Positions 6,117-8,330 of a stretch of DNA of 8,330 bases are shown in pieces; position 1 is the first letter of the stretch, and each line of letters opens with the position of its first letter. The position numbers and the translations under genes were made by a program. The notes beneath the pieces were generated by a model that worked only from the letters and a program-made list of their open reading frames with translations, was not told the origin of the DNA and made no database searches. The stretch comes from Lachnospiraceae bacterium (GTDB lineage: Bacteria > Bacillota_A > Clostridia > Lachnospirales > Lachnospiraceae), in contig JAFPAZ010000103.1 of NCBI GenBank assembly GCA_017390645.1, positions 1 to 8,330 of the forward strand, written 5' to 3'.

Positions 6117-7466
6117 CTACTTCTTTTGAAACTTTGAAATAAAAAATCCATCGCAATCATGAATTCCCTGCAACAATTGGATATAACCTTCCCTGGCAGT
6201 TTCACATTGTAACGAATCCGGTAACTTACTTGTAATATCCACTGCCTGAAAAGGAAGTTTTTCTATGATATATCTGTAATTATCCAGATTCTCTTCCGGA
6301 TTAATGGTACAAGTACTAAAAATAAGATATCCTCCTTTTTTCACATATCCACTGACAACTTCCAGCATGCTTCTTTGCATATTTTTTAGTTCCAAAAGCT
6401 GCTCTTTCGTAATACTGTATTTGATATCTTTTTTTCTTCCCAGAATTCCAAGCCCGGAACAAGGCAAATCTGCAATAACCAAATCTGCTTTCTCTTTCAT
6501 ATTTTCATCAAAGTTCAAGGCATCAAACACTTCCACCCTTACATTCTGATAACCCATTCGCTCTACATTTTCTAAAATCAGTTCTGTTTTCTTTTCCGTT
6601 AAATCCCTGGCAATGACAAGTCCCGTTCCCTTTAGTTCATTGGCAGCATGTAAAGTCTTTCCGCCTGGCGCACTGCAAACATCCAAAACAAGGTAATCTT
6701 TCTTAATGTCTGCAATTTCACAAAGCAGTTGAGAGCTTTCATCCTGCACGTTGAAATCCCCTTCCTGAAAAGAAGTCAAACCGGACAAATAGTCATAGTC
6801 CTCGATTCGCAGGGCATCTTTTGCATAACATCCCTGTTTGACGGTTACCTCTTCTTTTTCCAGTTTTTTAATGCACTCTTCTTTTGAAAGTTTGCTGGTA
6901 TTTACACGAATACAGGTATCCCTTTCCTCCATGGATGCCTCCAATATCTTTTTGGCTTTTTCCTCTCCAAAATCCTTTAGAAATTTCTCCACAATCCATT
7001 CCGGCATGGAATAATGAACCGACCATGCCAAAACTTTTCCCTCTTCTTCCTTCGGATAAGAAATGTTCTCTTTATTTCTGGATATATTTCTAAGTACCCC
7101 ATTCACAAATCCGGTCAGGTTATGAAATCCCTTTTTTCTGGCTATTTTAACCGCCTCATCGCAAACGGCACGGTCCGGAACCCTGTCTAAAAACAGGATC
7201 TGATATGCTGACATTCTTAAAAGAACCCGTATCAAAGGCTTACATTTATTTATTTTTGTTTTGGAAAATTGGTTGATAATATAGTCCAATTGTATCTGAT
7301 GTTCAATCGTACCCTCTGCCAACTTATTGATAAAAGCTCTGGTTTGTTTTGGAATAAACTGATACATTTTTAATACATTTCCAATCACTTCATTGGCAAA
7401 CACATCTTCTTTTTCAATTTTCAGCAAAATCTCAACCACAATTTCTCTGGAATTTACCTGCATCAT
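6117..7466 (-). CDS. rsmB: 16S rRNA (cytosine-967-C5) methyltransferase RsmB (Sun)
   Basis: It uses S-adenosylmethionine to methylate C5 of C967 (E. coli numbering) in 16S rRNA in the cytoplasm. The 449-residue length is usual for the family. An all-helical NusB-like RNA-binding domain fills about 5-130, and a Rossmann methyltransferase domain fills roughly 230-449. The SAM motif is VLDVCSAPGGKT (260-271), motif IV is ADLPCSGLG (332-340) with Cys336, and motif VI is STCT (384-387) with the catalytic Cys386; the ending DGFF (439-442) is typical. Two adjacent ATG codons begin the frame; AAAGGA (7478-7473) is 6 nt from the first and 9 nt from the second, so either could serve. The stop of fmt lies 12 nt upstream and the ribosome binding site directly follows it, suggesting coupled translation. 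The long N-terminal domain separates it from the RsmF/YebU relatives. Confidence 0.97.
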   Translation of the reverse strand: MMQVNSREIVVEILLKIEKEDVFANEVIGNVLKMYQFIPKQTRAFINKLAEGTIEHQIQLDYIINQFSKTKINKCKPLIRVLLRMSAYQILFLDRVPDRAVCDEAVKIARKKGFHNLTGFVNGVLRNISRNKENISYPKEEEGKVLAWSVHYSMPEWIVEKFLKDFGEEKAKKILEASMEERDTCIRVNTSKLSKEECIKKLEKEEVTVKQGCYAKDALRIEDYDYLSGLTSFQEGDFNVQDESSQLLCEIADIKKDYLVLDVCSAPGGKTLHAANELKGTGLVIARDLTEKKTELILENVERMGYQNVRVEVFDALNFDENMKEKADLVIADLPCSGLGILGRKKDIKYSITKEQLLELKNMQRSMLEVVSGYVKKGGYLIFSTCTINPEENLDNYRYIIEKLPFQAVDITSKLPDSLQCETAREGYIQLLQGIHDCDGFFISKFQKK

Positions 7467-7478
7467 GACAATTCCTTT

Positions 7479-8330
7479 CTATCCTATCTCAGTACCTGTT
7501 TTTACCTCATATCCAAGTAAAAATGATTTCGTATCCATTCTCTTTTTGCCTTCTAACTGAAGTTCTTTTACATTAAGACATCCCTCTTTTGTTTTAATGT
7601 AAAATCCATCCTTTACTACTTTTACTATGGTTCCTACTTCTCCCGGAAGTTCTTCTTTGATTACATCTGCTGCCCAGATTTTCAATGTCTTTCCATCAAG
7701 ACTTATATATGCACTTGGCCAAGGATTTAGTCCTCGAATAAGTCTCTCCATTTCTTCCGCAGTCTGAGCCGTAAAATCTAACTTCCCTAATTTTTTATCC
7801 AGCATTTTCGCATAGGTACTTTGGGAATCATCCTGTTTTTCCCTTACGATATCTCCTTGTTCTATCTTCGGAAGCGTCTCCACCAACAGTTTTGCCCCCG
7901 CAATCATAAGTTTATCATGAAGACTTCCACCGGTTTCTTTCTCTTCTAGCGGAACTATGGTCTTTGCAATCATATCACCGGTATCCAAGCCTTTTTCCAT
8001 AAACATAATCGTAACGCCACTTTCTTTTTCCCCATCAATGACTGACCACTGAATTGGCGCAGCTCCTCTTAAATGTGGCAGTAAGGAAGCGTGCACATTA
8101 AAACATCCATACTTTGGAAGATTTAAAATTCTTTCCGGTAATATCTGTCCAAACGCAACCACAACAATGGCATCCGGCTTAATCTCTTCTAACTTTTTTA
8201 TAAACTCATCATCTTTTACTTTCACAGGCTGTTCTACTGAAAGTCCTAATTCCAATGCCCGCTCTTTTACCGGAGGAAACTGCATCTTATTTCCTCTTCC
8301 CTTTGGTTTATCCGGCTGCGTCACTACTAA
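7479..8330 (-). CDS. fmt: Methionyl-tRNA formyltransferase, N-terminus cut by window edge
   Basis: It transfers the formyl group from 10-formyltetrahydrofolate to initiator Met-tRNA, allowing normal bacterial translation initiation. The frame is open to the window edge and 283 residues are visible; whole proteins are about 310, so about 25-30 N-terminal residues (first strand with the MGTP-like motif) are missing. The visible part opens with LVVTQPDKPKGRG, which is internal sequence in known Fmt proteins; the GTG at 8324-8322 is the second valine here and is not a start. The catalytic triad is Asn78, His80 and Asp116 of the visible fragment, within NVHASLLPHLRGAAPI and LDTGDM. A C-terminal OB-like domain for tRNA binding begins around residue 210. 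It is the first gene in the visible operon; def and priA would be expected just beyond the edge, by analogy with Bacillus. Confidence 0.97.
   Translation of the reverse strand, partial: LVVTQPDKPKGRGNKMQFPPVKERALELGLSVEQPVKVKDDEFIKKLEEIKPDAIVVVAFGQILPERILNLPKYGCFNVHASLLPHLRGAAPIQWSVIDGEKESGVTIMFMEKGLDTGDMIAKTIVPLEEKETGGSLHDKLMIAGAKLLVETLPKIEQGDIVREKQDDSQSTYAKMLDKKLGKLDFTAQTAEEMERLIRGLNPWPSAYISLDGKTLKIWAADVIKEELPGEVGTIVKVVKDGFYIKTKEGCLNVKELQLEGKKRMDTKSFLLGYEVKTGTEIG

Noticed and set aside
7467..7478. Absence of a zinc-metallopeptidase (YugP-like) gene between fmt and rsmB, which some Clostridia carry there
   Set aside because: The direct fmt-rsmB junction with a 12-nt spacer matches the Bacillus arrangement, so there is no sign of a recent deletion.

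Overview
The window is one uninterrupted minus-strand gene cluster from a low-G+C Gram-positive bacterium (Firmicutes). The anaerobic Clostridia are likely, and a Lachnospiraceae-type genome is my best guess from codon usage and the PASTA kinase architecture; the family-level guess is inference. Read in the direction of transcription (from high to low coordinates), the order is fmt - rsmB - rlmN - prpC - prkC - rsgA - rpe - thiN. From established knowledge this matches the priA-def-fmt-rsmB-rlmN-prpC-prkC-cpgA(rsgA)-rpe-thiN cluster of Bacillus subtilis. All eight genes are recognisable housekeeping genes with intact key motifs. Only the two at the window edges are incomplete: fmt lacks its N-terminus and thiN lacks its C-terminus.

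Layout: fmt (7479-8330, partial) formylates initiator Met-tRNA. rsmB (6117-7466) and rlmN (4982-6022) are RNA methyltransferases acting on 16S rRNA and on 23S rRNA/tRNA. prpC (4243-4971) and prkC (2002-4191) form an opposed PP2C phosphatase / membrane PASTA Ser/Thr kinase pair. rsgA (1124-2002) is a GTPase for late 30S subunit assembly. rpe (436-1122) is ribulose-phosphate 3-epimerase, and thiN (1-404, partial) is thiamine pyrophosphokinase. Spacing is tight: 12, 94, 10, 51, -1, 1 and 31 nt between successive genes. Shine-Dalgarno sequences often lie in, or directly abut, the end of the preceding gene, so transcription as an operon with translational coupling is likely.

Together the genes link ribosome and translation-initiation functions to an envelope-sensing phospho-signalling pair, followed by two central-metabolism enzymes. 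The clearest regulatory element is a perfect 10-bp stem intrinsic terminator (422-451) built into the last codons of rpe, just ahead of thiN. The longest stretch without an assigned gene is 94 nt (6023-6116, between rsmB and rlmN), which holds a small inverted repeat and a dubious 30-codon ORF. I saw no mobile element, CRISPR, RNA gene, or evidence of a novel system; this is an ordinary core-genome region with a few regulatory details worth checking.
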